Part shown: piece after piece, positions 1 through 16,347 of the stretch | Layout of the letters: each line of letters opens with the position of its first letter | How positions within the stretch are numbered: the first letter of the stretch is position 1 | Origin: Drechslerella dactyloides | Lineage: Eukaryota; Ascomycota; Orbiliomycetes; Orbiliales; Orbiliaceae | Direction of reading: 5' to 3' | Assembly (NCBI GenBank): GCA_020064725.1 | Contig: JAGTWJ010000001.1 | Coordinates: 4,340,001-4,404,000, forward strand | DNA length: 64,000 nucleotides | Program-made: the position numbers and the translations under genes | The notes under the pieces: model-generated | Seen by the model: the letters and a program-made list of their open reading frames with translations, nothing else | What the model was told of the DNA's origin: nothing | Databases searched by the model: none

Positions 1-1
1 A

Positions 2-214
2 TGGAGGGATTCTCGAAAGCGTTTTGATCATACCATTATCTTCGCTATTCCCAGCCTTGATGTTCCTGGAGTTCTTGGAGATAGATGCTTGTTATCGGAG
101 ATCCTCACAACTAAACGTGATCCTGGAACATGTTGCGGTTGCAATATTGTATTTTATCTTGCTCAGCTAAGCTCTGAGGAGGGTGCTCTGGACATCGGAC
201 GTTTGCTGGTTTGA
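2..214 (+). CDS. Possible 3' end of a gene entering from the left edge
   Basis: A reading frame without an ATG is open from base 2 to a TGA at 212-214 (70 codons). Its composition is protein-like, with a run around FAIPSLDVPGVLGD and a Cys-rich CCGC. It could be the last exon of a gene whose body lies outside the window. I do not recognise a family. An open frame of this length at a window edge can also occur by chance, so this is a weak call. Confidence 0.22.
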   Translation, partial: WRDSRKRFDHTIIFAIPSLDVPGVLGDRCLLSEILTTKRDPGTCCGCNIVFYLAQLSSEEGALDIGRLLV

Positions 215-664
215 AATGCGCTGTCCTGTTTGAACCTTTCTCTTCTGCCCTCCCTCTTGTCGTCCTTTATGATCATGTTGTCCTTAGTCCGTTCTGCTCT
301 TGTTTCAAAGATAAATGGATATCGAAATTCTTCATTGATATGGTCTCTCCAATTCTTTAATCGCTATATTGCCATCTGCCCCTTTCCATATGCCACATCA
401 ACGTCCTTGATGACTCGCAATTAGGAATTTTTGAATTGGCAGTCTTGGGTGCTGGCTAACTCGACCCCCCCTCCCCCCCCCGAGAACTATGTTGGGATTT
501 TTCTTGCACGAAACAATGCCGTTGGGTTGAACGTTTGGATCTCTGGAAGGTGGAGCTGCCGGAAACCTGGCTCGAGACCACATAAGTAATTTCTGTGCAA
601 AATCAAGACTTCTGGCCTGGGTATACTCGTAACAGCCGGCTTAAGTTGAGAATTACAAATTTCC
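215..664. other. Intergenic, with a short poly-C tract
   Basis: No gene is seen. This is the 3' flank of BET1. It holds a C-rich run at 465-481 (C6, CTC, C8 or so) and otherwise unremarkable sequence. Short open frames here have no recognisable content. Confidence 0.5.
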
Positions 665-1365
665 CTAGAACAATCGGGCATACCAGAATATGATACAAAC
701 TAGGAAGATAAAAATCACCCAAATCCTCCATCCAATCCCCGTGTTCTCCGCCATGCGTAGCATCCTGGTCATGGTCCCTCGAACTTTGAATCTCGTGTTT
801 TCAAAGGTATCATTCTAGAAAATAGAGTCAGTACTGGCGCTATGGTAGTTGAGGCCGTTGGAACGAGTTCTGACCATCGAATCAATCATGGTTGTCGAGT
901 CCCTAACGCCAACGCCGATAGCTGTTGTTACCTAGCAACGAGATTGACTAGTTAGTATTTAAGGTGAGTGGCATAGCCGGTATACCCATCATACATCTTT
1001 CAGCATGCGCACTTTGGCGCTCATGGCCTCAATCGCTGCATCGTTTTGAGATTCTAATTCATCTAGCACCGCATGACTGTACTGGCCTCTGGAACAATAG
1101 GGTCAGCGTTGTGATAGCGAACCGCCAACCCATGGGGGTCAGCTATATTGAGGTTGGAGCCGAGTCAACCTTGAGTTTGGGGTAGCCGGCCGATATCCTG
1201 AGGATGGAAGGCCAAGTCCGGGGCCATTGTCGTAGTTGTCGTGACCAGCAGGTCGCCCATCACGCTGATGGAGACCCCCGTATCTACACACATCGACCTG
1301 TTAGCTATCGGGGGTTGGACTGCTACAGGGAGAATGCGCGGTTTATGATGGCACCTCGACGTCAT
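665..1365 (-). CDS. BET1: BET1-type Qc-SNARE of ER-Golgi transport, five exons
   Basis: This is a tail-anchored SNARE needed for fusion of ER-derived vesicles with the Golgi. Exons on the minus strand are 1355-1365, 1170-1283, 995-1088, 875-931 and 665-814. They sum to 426 nt, giving 141 residues, close to the 142 of yeast Bet1, and all phases match. The order is a Gly/Pro/Asn-rich N-terminus starting MTSRYGG, a SNARE heptad region (VLDELESQNDAAIEAM, then VRMLKDVTTAIG and MNDTFENTRFKVRGTM), a linker RMLRMAENTGIGWR, and one C-terminal membrane segment VIFIFLVCIIFWY ending ARLF. The first exon is only 11 nt and the acceptor of exon 2 (GTGTAG before ATACGGG) was chosen because it alone keeps the frame. 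The family call rests on the SNARE core and the tail. The distinction from SFT1 rests on the ENTRFKVRGTM stretch and is likely but not certain. Confidence 0.85.
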
Positions 1366-2155
1366 CTAGTCATACGGCTTCCTTTCCCCGTTTCTTTGGC
1401 GGTCTGCTCTTTCTTTATGATGGCCTCTGCTGCTCGTCTCAAGGACCAAAGGCGATGGTTTGGGATCTGGACACTTCGAATACCGTGTTGTAAACTTCTG
1501 AAGATAGCCGTGTTGGGTTGGCGAGTCGATTATGTAAGCACATGACGCCGCGTTGAACAGCAGCTCATTGGGTGCTTCCGACCTTTCAGCTCGGGCAGTC
1601 AGATTTCCAATGTCGCCAATATAGTGGTGTTCGAAAGATTCTACCTAATCGCGGCATGGTATCTGGTACCGTAAAAGGAGAAAGAACGCGTGCACATACC
1701 CAGGTATATAAGGTAAGCACATCTACGGGTAAGCATGTGCAGAGGCAACCTGATATGTTACACATAGGGAGCATTGATATGTAATAATGTTTTTTGTGGT
1801 ATTGGTGCCCCCCAACGAACCTCTATCTAATACGGAGTCACCTGGGTTGGCTGAGGAGCAAACAAGGAATAACTTGAAGTGGTGAGCGTTTGGGATCGAA
1901 TCGGGTTTCCTACGAGGAGGATAGTACGTTTTTTTTTTTTTGTTAAAAGAAGGGAATAGAAGAAAAGTTGCGCGTCTCACACCATCGATCAGAGGAATAT
2001 ACAAGTGAAGAAATGCAACGGCCTCACAAGTATGGAGAACCCAACACCGTCGGTCGGCCCCTCTTCTCGGACCGAATATCTAGTCGTTTGTGTAAGCTCC
2101 TTGTAGAAATTTCCGTCGCGGGGTAAGTGTCTAGTTGACAAAGTAAGAAATGAAT
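1366..2155. other. Intergenic between BET1 and CHZ1
   Basis: No gene could be supported. It should contain the BET1 promoter and the CHZ1 3' end. A T12 run lies at about 1928-1940. A search for small phase-compatible exons on both strands gave nothing convincing. Confidence 0.5.
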
Positions 2156-2699
2156 TTAATGTTCCATTTTATCGACGTCTTCTTCTTCGGCAGTCTTGTC
2201 CTCAAAATCATCATCGTCATCGTCGTCATCGTCTTCGGCAAGGTTGGTTTGGTCGACTTTTGTGTAGTCGATTACTTTTCCGCGGGTGCGATCTGGAACG
2301 ATGTTGCTGGGGTCGATGGGGTCCAAGTCGTCGGCGCCCAGTTCCCCGACCTCCTCTGTACCGAATACCAGAGTTAGTAAGTACCGTATTGGAAGACGAT
2401 GTACAAAGGTCCGATCTCCCTGGACTCGAGGCTGTAGTGGCTGCCAATTGATTTAATTACCTTCTTGCAGCGTCTGTTTAGTTCGAGTGATGATGTGTTA
2501 GCCATTCACTTCGCAATCTCCCTCAGTAGCTCTGCTTGAAATTTACGCGACGCGTCTACAATTGGGAACTCACATCGCCGGTCTCCTCCTCGGAACTGGA
2601 ATCCTCCTCCTCCTCTTCTTCAACTGGGATGGATTCGTCCTTAGCCTTTCCCTTGCCCTTGTCAGGTGAAGTATCCATCGCGTCGTCGTAGGTGGACAT
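2156..2699 (-). CDS. CHZ1: CHZ1, histone chaperone for H2A.Z-H2B, with a 13-nt microexon
   Basis: CHZ1 is a small acidic nuclear chaperone that carries H2A.Z-H2B dimers to the SWR1 remodeller. Exons on the minus strand are 2574-2699, 2461-2473 and 2156-2355. The N-terminal exon encodes MSTYDDAMDTS, a Lys-rich patch and an acidic EEEEEED block. The 13-nt middle exon supplies TLQE. The last exon holds the family core, PSNIVPDRTRGKVIDY, followed by a DDDDDDDDD run and the end DKMEH. The core NIVP-RTRGK-IDY is the diagnostic CHZ motif. The total is 339 nt (112 residues), normal for the family. Both introns have GT-AG ends and phases agree (0, then 1). The acidic runs make chance reading frames long on the opposite strand, so those were ignored. 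Confidence 0.9.
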
Positions 2700-3851
2700 T
2701 GCTACTAATGGAAGGATCGTTTTCAAGCTGTGATCTTGGGAAGGTTTTGTGGAAGAGGGGAAGCGTGGGGAAGTGTCGCAGGTCTAACTGATAGGTATTC
2801 TCTCGTGAGTGTTGGCATTGCATGGCGGGGACGACGAGGGCGTCCGGGACGCGTTCTAGGTCCTCTCTTACCGTTCGATTGAGTCAAGATGTCTTTGAGC
2901 AGCAGACTGGCGAAAAGTGGTGGAATCAAGGACGCGATCCTAACAAAAATGCTTGGGGTAGCGGTAAGGTGTGGGATGCACTTGCACTCGCACCCGCTCG
3001 ACGAGAGCTTGCTTGGTTGGGAGCTGCCGCAGCTGCCGGCACCGCTGGCTGTCCGCGGGGTCAACCGCACGGAACGGGCAAATACAACACGGCGGACAAA
3101 CGCAACACAACGGACAAACACAACGCGACGCAGCCCGGTCTGCATCTTCGTGTGCATACATGTTACATCATCGAAAGGAAAGCATTCGGCTTACCGCTGC
3201 GAGAACGGCGATGATTATGCTCTTTGGCACCGCAGGTGCACTTCTGGAGTGCGTCTGTGGGGGCAGCCACTCCCGCAGACATGCACCGCAAAAGCTAAAA
3301 GCGTCCGCGCGCCTGGCTGAGCCAACGCTCGAGCATCGGCGCAACTGTTGGAAGACGAAACCGCACCACTCGATGGCGTGATTGAGCATCTCCGGTCGCC
3401 GTCCAGACTAACGTCGACGTCCGCCAGACCAGAACCCCGCCCATTCCAAATTTCCGAAATAGGCTCTGTATTGCGGCGGGCGGGTCGGGGCTGTCGACGA
3501 ATCTCCGCTCCGGAAACGTCAACCGGTGTAGTAATAGTATCGGTGCTATGTTATCATTCGTACATTGATGCAGTATATAAAGCAGCCCACGCACGTCGAC
3601 TGCCGGGTATAAATACATGCGAGTTGGCCGCCTCGATCCGGAAACATCCAATTCTCGATCAATCGAGTCTGAATATTCTAACGGCACCTTGTAAACATCT
3701 TTCTCAAGAGCTTCCTGCTCGGTTACATTTTGATATATTGCGACTCCTGATCGATATCGATACTAGCTCGAGTGCGGACAATCACCTGCTTGCGTTTGGC
3801 CCAGCTGCTACAACATCCAGAGCGACCATCCATAAATTCATTACAGTCATA
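2700..3851. other. Intergenic between CHZ1 and MET17; one doubtful coding-like stretch
   Basis: These 1.15 kb hold the two divergent promoters. A stretch at about 2822-2965 on the plus strand reads like protein (around QTGEKWWNQGRDPNKNAWGSG) and ends at a GTAAGG donor, but no partner exon or family was recognised. A degenerate 17-18 bp tandem repeat of the type CGGACAAACRCAACACRR lies at about 3075-3130. Confidence 0.4.
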
Positions 3852-6935
<3,084 letters not shown>

Positions 6936-7691
6936 CACAACCTGCGCACAACGGCAATGCGCCCAGGTGGATGGCTATATGGGCCGATGTCTCGATGATG
7001 CTCTCAAGTAATAAGGTGTGGTACATTATTATGGAACAAAATTGTGACTGTTGGGTCGTAAAAGCCAGCTGTTCGAGTAGTCTAAGTAGCGGTTGCGTTC
7101 CTTGGCCAGCTGATGCATATATATGTTTACTATCATCCTCTGAGTGCTCCAGATTTGCTTACATCGCGGGGCTCATAAAGCTTTAATAACTATTTGATTG
7201 ATACCACTTATCATTAATGCTATACTTGCGCTTGAATAAACTTCCTGCCGCCAGGAGGTGCGTGTTTAAACTATGCCAAGGGTAGATGCTAGGCTTAGGT
7301 TGAAAGAATCTAAGATGCATTAAGACTTGGTATGGGCTTTATTATTTATAAGGCTTAGTTATGGAAGATATGCTCGATGAAGAGACATTGTTAATCTGGT
7401 AGGAAAAAATGAAGTGCACAAGCGTAATCGGCCGTGTTTGGGTTAAGAAGTAACTTAGAACTTACTAACTATATCAAGTCGTACCCGAATAGACTGTGTT
7501 GCCGAAACGTCCGTTTTGTCATCCATGTCTCCGCTGGTTGGCATTGGCTTTAGCAACCATTTCAGTTAACCTCATACCTGCAATTCCCTACCGCCAACCG
7601 GAGTTCCCCGGCGATAGAAGCCTCTGGCCCGCGCCCATAGGCTTGTTTCTTTGCTACCTTCAGAGCAATCATTGGGGCGCAGAGATTCACA
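6936..7691. other. Intergenic between MET17 and NAA30
   Basis: AT-leaning sequence with no supportable gene. It contains the MET17 3' end and NAA30 promoter. Short frames at 6971-7186 and 7496-7912 show no family features; the second overlaps NAA30 in another frame. Confidence 0.5.
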
Positions 7692-8411
7692 ATGATGGAG
7701 GCGGACAATATAACATTTCAACCCTTCGGAGACGAGAAGGCAACCCCCCATCTCGAGGCACTGCGGTCATTGATCTCGGATGGGCTCTCCGAGCCTTACA
7801 GCATATATGTATACCGATATTTTCTCCACCAATGGGGAGACCTCTGCTATTTGGTAACCCCCTCCTGCTGTCACCGGGCCTAGCGCAATGCAATCTCGGG
7901 ACCCTAGCATAACTGACCACCGACTACCTAAATCTTATAAACCTGCCTTGAGATAGGCACTAGACTGCGGAAAACTTATCGGGGTAGTCATATGCAAGCT
8001 GGAAAGACATCGTGAACATGGTGCCAACCGAGGCTATATTGCTATGCTTGTCGTTAAGGAAGAATACAGAGGAAGAGGGCTGGCAACAAAGCTGGTCAAG
8101 ATGGCGATAGATGCGATGGTAGCCCGGGACGCAGACGAGGTAAGCTGCCACCCTCATTTCGCTACATATTAGTCAGAGACAATCTGTTAAAATTTTTGTT
8201 ACTGGTGTAGGTCGTATTGGAAACCGAGGTCACCAATACCAGCGCTATCAAGCTTTATGAGCATCTTGGTTTCTTACGAAGCAAGCGGCTGCACAGATAC
8301 TACCTGAACGGAAACTCTGCTTTCCGACTAGTTCTGTACCTCAAAACTACAAACAACGTCACATCTGGAGTAGATAAGGTAGAAGGCGAGATTGAGATGA
8401 CCGACGACTGA
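7692..8411 (+). CDS. NAA30: NAA30/MAK3, catalytic subunit of the NatC N-terminal acetyltransferase
   Basis: NAA30 transfers acetyl from acetyl-CoA to the N-terminal Met of proteins starting Met-hydrophobic. Exons are 7692-7853, 7957-8139 and 8211-8411 (546 nt, 181 residues), all phase 0. The N-terminal part carries [15 protein letters not shown], the GNAT core has [16 protein letters not shown], where RGRGLAT is the acetyl-CoA-binding R/QxxGxG/A motif, then [16 protein letters not shown] and [15 protein letters not shown]. These are hallmarks of MAK3 rather than of other N-acetyltransferases. Two consecutive ATGs occur at 7692 and 7695 and either could be the start. The stop lies about 100 bp from the converging CND1 stop codon, so the two genes are tail to tail. 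Confidence 0.93.
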
Positions 8412-8514
8412 GCAAATCCTCTGGCCATAGAGTACGCAATCACAGATTGTCGACCACCGAAAACACGTGGAGCGATATACGGGATTTGGCTCTTGATAAC
8501 GCGTTAAGCCACTA

Positions 8515-11500
8515 TTATGCCTTTCCTCGAACCAACTGGAATCCTGCTGCAACCACTTTCTGGATCTCCTCGTTTTTGTGAGGCAGCAACGAGAGCGCAT
8601 ACGCAACGTCGTTCCATTGGCGCTCAGTGTTACACCGACCCAATCGAGACGCGAGCTTTTCTGCTAGTTGTTTTGCGTGCTTGTCCTATATATCATAGTA
8701 AGAATCTCGATTGTCAGGATACTAGCGAGGTTTCTTCAGACTTACCTTTTCGATGAAGGAAGTTAGAAATTTCACTATTCGTTTCATTGAATCCTCTTCA
8801 ATATTTTGATCCGCTGATAGCAGCGAAAAAACGTCGATGAAGTGATTATAAACGGCGTTATCTTTTGTCGCTAGCTCTGTGAAGAACATCTTCGCTAGAT
8901 CCGCGATCCCTTTGTCTTGGTCCTCAAGGCATTTGGCCATTTCACCAAGCTGACCTTTTACCTTGACCTGACCCGCAAGTATCAGGAAAGTCAGTGTCAT
9001 TAAACATGTCCGTTTTACAGAAGCTTCTTTGTCATTAAGACGCCGGTATAGGAAATCGGTGTTTTCGTCAATCAGATGGTTGAAACAAACGGCCATGTCC
9101 CCAAGTCCAATAACTACGTTACTTCTGATAATGGGATCTGCCGATTTCTCCATGATCGTGAGCAATAACGATAGGTTGCGCTCACAAAAATCCGAAGAGA
9201 CGCACATAAATTTTGTGAGGCACAATGTGGCAGTTGCCTGAAGGCTTGGGTCATTGTAAACAGTGTTGCTGGAGCATATCTCTGTCAGCATTGGTCCAAA
9301 TTTGCACAGTAGCGAACGCTCTCCGTATAAGAGCTCTTTTTCTCTAATGTGCTGCATGGCATCTGTAAAGTCATCTTCGTTGGTACCACCGATCAGATCA
9401 AGCTCGTTTTGCGTTGTATGTGGAGCCTCAGCGCTGGGGTTGGCCGGAGATTGAACTGCTAGCTTGGTCTTCTCGGATGCTGCTTTCCTCCTCTTGAAGT
9501 CCAATTCGTGGAGCTCCAGATGGACAATTTGTTTGATAGCCACATGCCCGACAAGAAAAAGGAGCTGGGAAAGTTTGACATTTCCATTGGTTGAGCCCTC
9601 TGGGTGTACAGAGAGGGGAGCTTGATCCTCAGACTGATGTCGGTCGGCTGAGAATACACTTTTTGTTTTCCGACGAATGATTTCGGTGGCTAATACGTCG
9701 GGGTGCTGGGAAAGAGCATATATGGCGTTCACAGCCTGCTCTGCTAGGCCGAACCAATCCTGGCTGACAGATGAGACTTCCAGAATGGCTGCCAATTTGA
9801 CAAGAACAGCGTGGTCGTTGGGGAGTCTAGCCATCGTACTGGGACTGTCTCGTTGACGACCACTTGGGCAAATATGCTTCAGGGCTATGCATGTATACTT
9901 GGCGAGCGCGAGGTCGGCTTTTCCGAGGGCACCCAGTCCTATACGAAGGATTGTCTCCAGATGCTTGATTACGATTTCTGGTTCCGCAACTGCAAGCATC
10001 CCGAGGCATATTATAGCGCCTCTTCTTTGCGTCCGAGATATCTCCTTCTTCTGGACGCCATAGACTTTCCATAGTTTGTGGATTACTGTATCGGGAATCT
10101 GACCAGCTTTCATCATGGTACTTAAGAGAGCCTCTAGTGAGGTTAACTCCCCGGAGGTTGCCCCAAATGTCAGACTGATGATATTTCGGGCAACGTAATT
10201 TGCGGCGTCATTTGTACCGAAGCTTGATGGTGCCTCGAAGTAGAGCATCTTGTAGCAGTCAATTAGATGAGCTTGGACGCTTCGACCTTCGTCACTATTC
10301 CCTTTGGTCCAGATCAATCGTAGCATTTTACGAATGCCAACCTAAAGGGGTGTTAGTGCTTGTTAGCAGAACCGAATTATTTCAGGAAGTTGCTTACCTT
10401 GGAGGGCTCCACTTTATAGGCATCAAGTATTACGAAGAAATCCATTGCTTCGATGACTTCGCTTTTATTCCGTGATCCAAGAAGCTGAGCAACGACGCCA
10501 GATGCGGAATGTAGTGACTGAATGAAGCGTAGCGCATCTAAGTAGTATCTTCTTGTCAGCTGTAATTTGTTGATCGCTTCTGATGTCGCTAGTTCTTCCG
10601 CTGTCGGTCCGCTGGGAGCCGGTATATCATTTTGATGGTTATCTGCCCCATCAGCCTCGTGCATAGTAACATCTTGTAGTAAGCTTTCATCGATAGATGT
10701 CTCATTTGCTGCATTAGAACCGAGACCAGGGGATCCAGAAGGCGGCAATAAGGCATCGAGCTCTGAGTTTACTTTTTCCAACCGCTCTTTCCATTCTTTT
10801 AAAGAAAGCTGACCACCGTGGAGAACACTGAAAGGATGTGTCGCAACGAGCCGCCCCAGGAGCTTGATGGCATTTCTCCGAACATTGCTACTTTTATCTT
10901 CAAGACTTCGAGTGGCGTAGTCGGTAATTTGCTGTCTTCTGGAAGGGTTTTTGATATCTAAACTGAGAAGACCAAAAATATAAGTTCGTGATCAGAACCG
11001 GTTCTGAGGGCCTGGTACACCTACTCGCATAATTTGCTCAGAACTTGCATCAACCGGGACCGGCAATAAGGGTTCACATCCAAGAATCGCTCTTCCAGAA
11101 CATCATAGAAAGACTCGATTTGTGATTTATGGGAGTTGGTTCTTTCATCTTCTTTAGTTAGATCAGCGATCAGATTGCCGCAGACTTCGATGATGGCGCA
11201 TCTCAACGCGTAGGACTATCCAGAAATTAGTTCTATACAGGCTGGAGCTCACATTTGTGGCCTATGATTTCATACTTCGCTATCCAATTGCTTGACCAAT
11301 AGTGTCATCTGTTTGAGGACAAGCCGGGGGGCCACTTCCGACAATTTGACTAGAAATGTTGATATTGACTTCGGACCTTTGGTATCGTTTGTATTGAATT
11401 GCTTATTGCTGACTTCACTGTGACTGTTGTTAGATTACCGTTTCTCATGGCTACGACCAGATGATACGATTGCATACCGGAGAACTTCATCGGCGAGTTG

Positions 11501-12474
11501 GGGATAGTCAAACTGCTCCTCCAAAATTTGCAGGAACTCGGCCATTGGCTCTGAGAGATGCTCAAAATAGGAGAGATTCTGGACGATTGAGATTTGCGCG
11601 GCTAGGTAATGGCATCAGTCAGATCATCAGTTTCTTCTTTATCAATGGATGATTGAGCGTACCAAATGCGTGACCATGATGTTTAATGGCCATGCACAAT
11701 ATCTTGAAGCAATGCATCTTCATAGGTATGCTTTTGGCACGCAGTTCGTTTTCTAGAATGAGATAAACAGGCCTTGTGAATAGCCCAACGAACGCATCTC
11801 TTTCAGAAGTTGTGAGAAACATCTTCGAGAGCTTGAGCTTCATTACCCTAGCCATAATTTCAAGAGTAGCGAGCAGCTGTGCTGAAGAATCCCAGGTGCT
11901 TGCGCCACCTTTAGCTAATTTCGACTTCGCACCTCTGCCCCCTCGAGTGTTTAGGACGGTACTAGCGCCTTTGTCTTCAAGACGGTTCTCAGTGGCTCCT
12001 ATGCACCATTGTAGTAGGAATCCGTATGCCTCAAGGAGTTGTTTGTGGGTATCTAGATTGTCTGGATCATCTGACTCTAGTTCCGCATGCACTAGTGCTG
12101 TGTCAGCAGCTAGACCGGAAGTAATTAGATCCAGAACTTTGCTTGCACATATGCTTGGAATTGAGGGAAATGATCTATTGAGACGCAGCTGGTTAACAAT
12201 GGATATGCTGGGCTAAGGATTGTTGATTGGGGTGTGAGTACTTTAGCAAGCATTGTAGATTATCGAAGTTGTCGTCTTTGAGAATAGCATCGGGATCTAT
12301 AGTGACAGCTTCGACAATGGGGTCTAGAACCGGGTTAATTTGCGCGACTGTGAGAGGCTCTCCACCTTCAGCTATTAGTCCCGGGTCTGCATCAGGACAA
12401 GATATGGTTCCCGGGTCGTCGGAATAAGCCCGGAGCGATGCAGCAAGATCGAATGCATGGCGAGATCCATCCAT
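8515..12474 (-). CDS. CND1: Condensin complex subunit 1 (CND1/YCS4), HEAT-repeat protein
   Basis: CND1 is the non-SMC HEAT subunit of condensin that binds SMC2/SMC4 via the kleisin and drives mitotic chromosome compaction. Exons on the minus strand are 12242-12474, 11663-12174, 11478-11601, 11276-11417, 11025-11215, 10398-10962, 8746-10341 and 8515-8685. They sum to 3534 nt (1177 residues), as expected for fungal CND1. Recognisable parts include an N-terminal region with LLEAYGFLLQW, the Cnd1 core NVRRNAIKLLGRLV, RSNVVIGLGDMAVCFN, and the C-terminal WNDVAYALSLLPHKNEEI. For intron 1 several AGs are possible; I used the one before ATCATTTCC because it keeps the frame and gives a 67-nt intron. 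The start MDGSRHAFDL is the first ATG of that frame downstream of the last in-frame stop region that fits the family's N-terminal length. The gene is head to head with CDC7. Confidence 0.94.
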
Positions 12475-13054
12475 TCTGAAATAGAAAGCTAGACTATCTA
12501 TGGGCAAACATGAGATTCGATGCAGGTATGGTATGTGGGAATCGAGGGAGCTGGCGGAAGGAGGGTTGTGGTAGATATGGGAGCTCGCTCGTTGGTGGGA
12601 TAAAGACAAACGTTCCTGTTGTTGTGGTTCATTCTTGTTGTTGTTTTGCCCTCGCAAGCAAGCTTATGATCGCAGCCAAGCAGTTGTCAGCAAGCATCTC
12701 CGGAGCCGCACCAAGGTACCTACTGGGTGCATGTCCCGCACCCTCAAACAAGGGGACCCGGAATCGCCTCAAGTGCTGAATCTAACGACCCGACGCAATT
12801 GGCCAGCCTATACGATCGAATCCACTGCTTTTGCAATTTCTCCCAGACCGAGCTCTGCCCCTCTGCCTGGACGCGTCGGCGCGTCGGCTGTAAAACGAGC
12901 CGCCTGAAAGTCTGACCGACGCGACTGTTCCGCGATCACCACTCAACATTCCTCCAACCCGTTAGCCTGCTACAAGACCGCCGTCTGGCAGCTGGACGCG
13001 CGAAATATACTCAGGACATCGCTTTCTCTATTCTAGACCACCTTCGCGGGCAAC
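12475..13054. promoter_or_regulatory. Shared CND1-CDC7 promoter with MCB-like ACGCGN boxes
   Basis: The two cell-cycle genes diverge from 580 bp. Three ACGCGN elements occur: ACGCGT at 12871-12876, ACGCGA at 12919-12924 and ACGCGCGAAA at 12995-13004. ACGCGT is the MluI cell-cycle box bound by MBF in yeasts, and CGCGAAA resembles an SBF site. Assignment to MBF-type G1/S control is inference from the motif and from the gene pair. Confidence 0.5.
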
Positions 13055-14975
<1,921 letters not shown>

Positions 14976-15466
14976 TTTTGGACCCAGCTGTTTGGATCAG
15001 CTGTGTTTTGGTTCGCTTCCTTGCTCGTTATTTGCCATGACCGTGAGACTCAACGGAACGCCCGGGTGAAGCTCTGCTGTTTTTACCAAATATCTTGGAG
15101 GGAGTTATCCTCTTCTCAGTGCATTTTTATGGATTGTGCTTGTTAGTAATTTGCTTTTCTCATTTATCTAATACCCCTTGGCATTGTCAGTCTGTTTGGC
15201 TTGTTTGTCGACTCATTTGCGTTGTGCGACGTTGGCGCAAGGCCGATTTGGAAACTGGCATCAGATCGATGGAGATAAGGGCTAGCAAGCCCTGCTGAAT
15301 CAGCAATCAAGTTTGCTGGGTGTTCTATTCCTGGCAACACAAAAACAATTGAGAATTCACATCACATTTGGCTTGTTTCCTCCAGCGGTGACCTTTCTCC
15401 ATCTTCAACGCCTCACCCAAGCTTCATCGACGAGCAGGTTTCCCGAGCCAACCATCCTCATCAGTC
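14976..15466. other. Intergenic, RPL28 promoter
   Basis: CDC7 3' flank followed by the RPL28 promoter. No gene seen. No clear ribosomal-protein promoter motif was identified. Confidence 0.5.
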
Positions 15467-16347
15467 ATGCCCGTACGTCGAATCGAGCCCCGTGGATCTT
15501 GTTATGCTATGAATGGGATTTGGACTATTACGGAGTCAACAATCATGGAGGACCGACTGACTGACAGTATTATGCCTGGAATCTAGACCCGACTTACAAA
15601 AACGAGAAAGCACAGAGGCCATGTCAGTGCCGGTCACGGCCGCGTGGGAAAACACAGGGTACATAATACTATACTTGCTACCCATCCAATTGTTGCGTTA
15701 CTTCCCACCAAATGCTAATACGCATATTGGATGTAGAAACACCCGGGAGGTCGCGGTCTTGCCGGTGGTCAACATCACCACCGAACAAATATGGACAAGT
15801 ACCATCCAGGATACTTTGGCAAGGTCGGCATGCGGTACTTTCACAAGCTACAAAACCAATTTTGGAGACCTGTTGTGAATCTCGACAAGGTAAGCAAATT
15901 ACCTATATTTGATGGCAACATTTGCGGTTGCAGAGAGAAGCAAGAGTCCCCCGAGACCCAGAGTTGCCGAATATCTCAAACACTATTGAATTCGAGCCTT
16001 TGTGGTCCCCGGGCAATCCCTCAGCGCTTTATCAAGAGCGGTGGCTAAACTCAATCCCTATCTTTAGCTGTGGACCCTCGTCCCCGCCGAAACCCGAGAA
16101 AAGTATCTCAACGGAGGTTCGTCGGATACTGCGCCAGTCATCGACCTACTAGCGAACGGTTACTCGAAACTGCTGGGCAAGGGAAGACTACCAGAAGTCC
16201 CGGTCATCGTCAAAGCCAGATTTGTTTCGAAACTAGCAGAGAAGAAAATTAAGGAAGCCGGTAAGTCCGAATGCGCATTGGGCTTGGTAAAATACCCTAC
16301 TGACTAGTCTTCTTCTTTTAGGGGGTGCTGTTGAGCTTGTGGCTTGA
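15467..16347 (+). CDS. RPL28: Large-subunit ribosomal protein uL15 (RPL28/L27a)
   Basis: uL15 is a protein of the cytosolic 60S subunit. Exons are 15467-15472, 15587-15658, 15737-15889, 16068-16260 and 16322-16347, totalling 450 nt (149 residues), exactly the family length. The first exon is six nucleotides and codes only Met-Pro. The second exon holds [16 protein letters not shown], the third [15 protein letters not shown] and [17 protein letters not shown], and the fourth [11 protein letters not shown] and [18 protein letters not shown]. The end is GGAVELVA. Intron 3 is unusually long at 178 nt while the others are 60-115 nt. No open reading frame track would reveal the start; it was found by matching the [11 protein letters not shown] block to an upstream ATGCCC followed by GTACGT. 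Confidence 0.93.

Noticed and set aside
15473..15586. A box C/D snoRNA in RPL28 intron 1
   Set aside because: CTGA sequences occur near the 3' end but no convincing box C or terminal stem was found.
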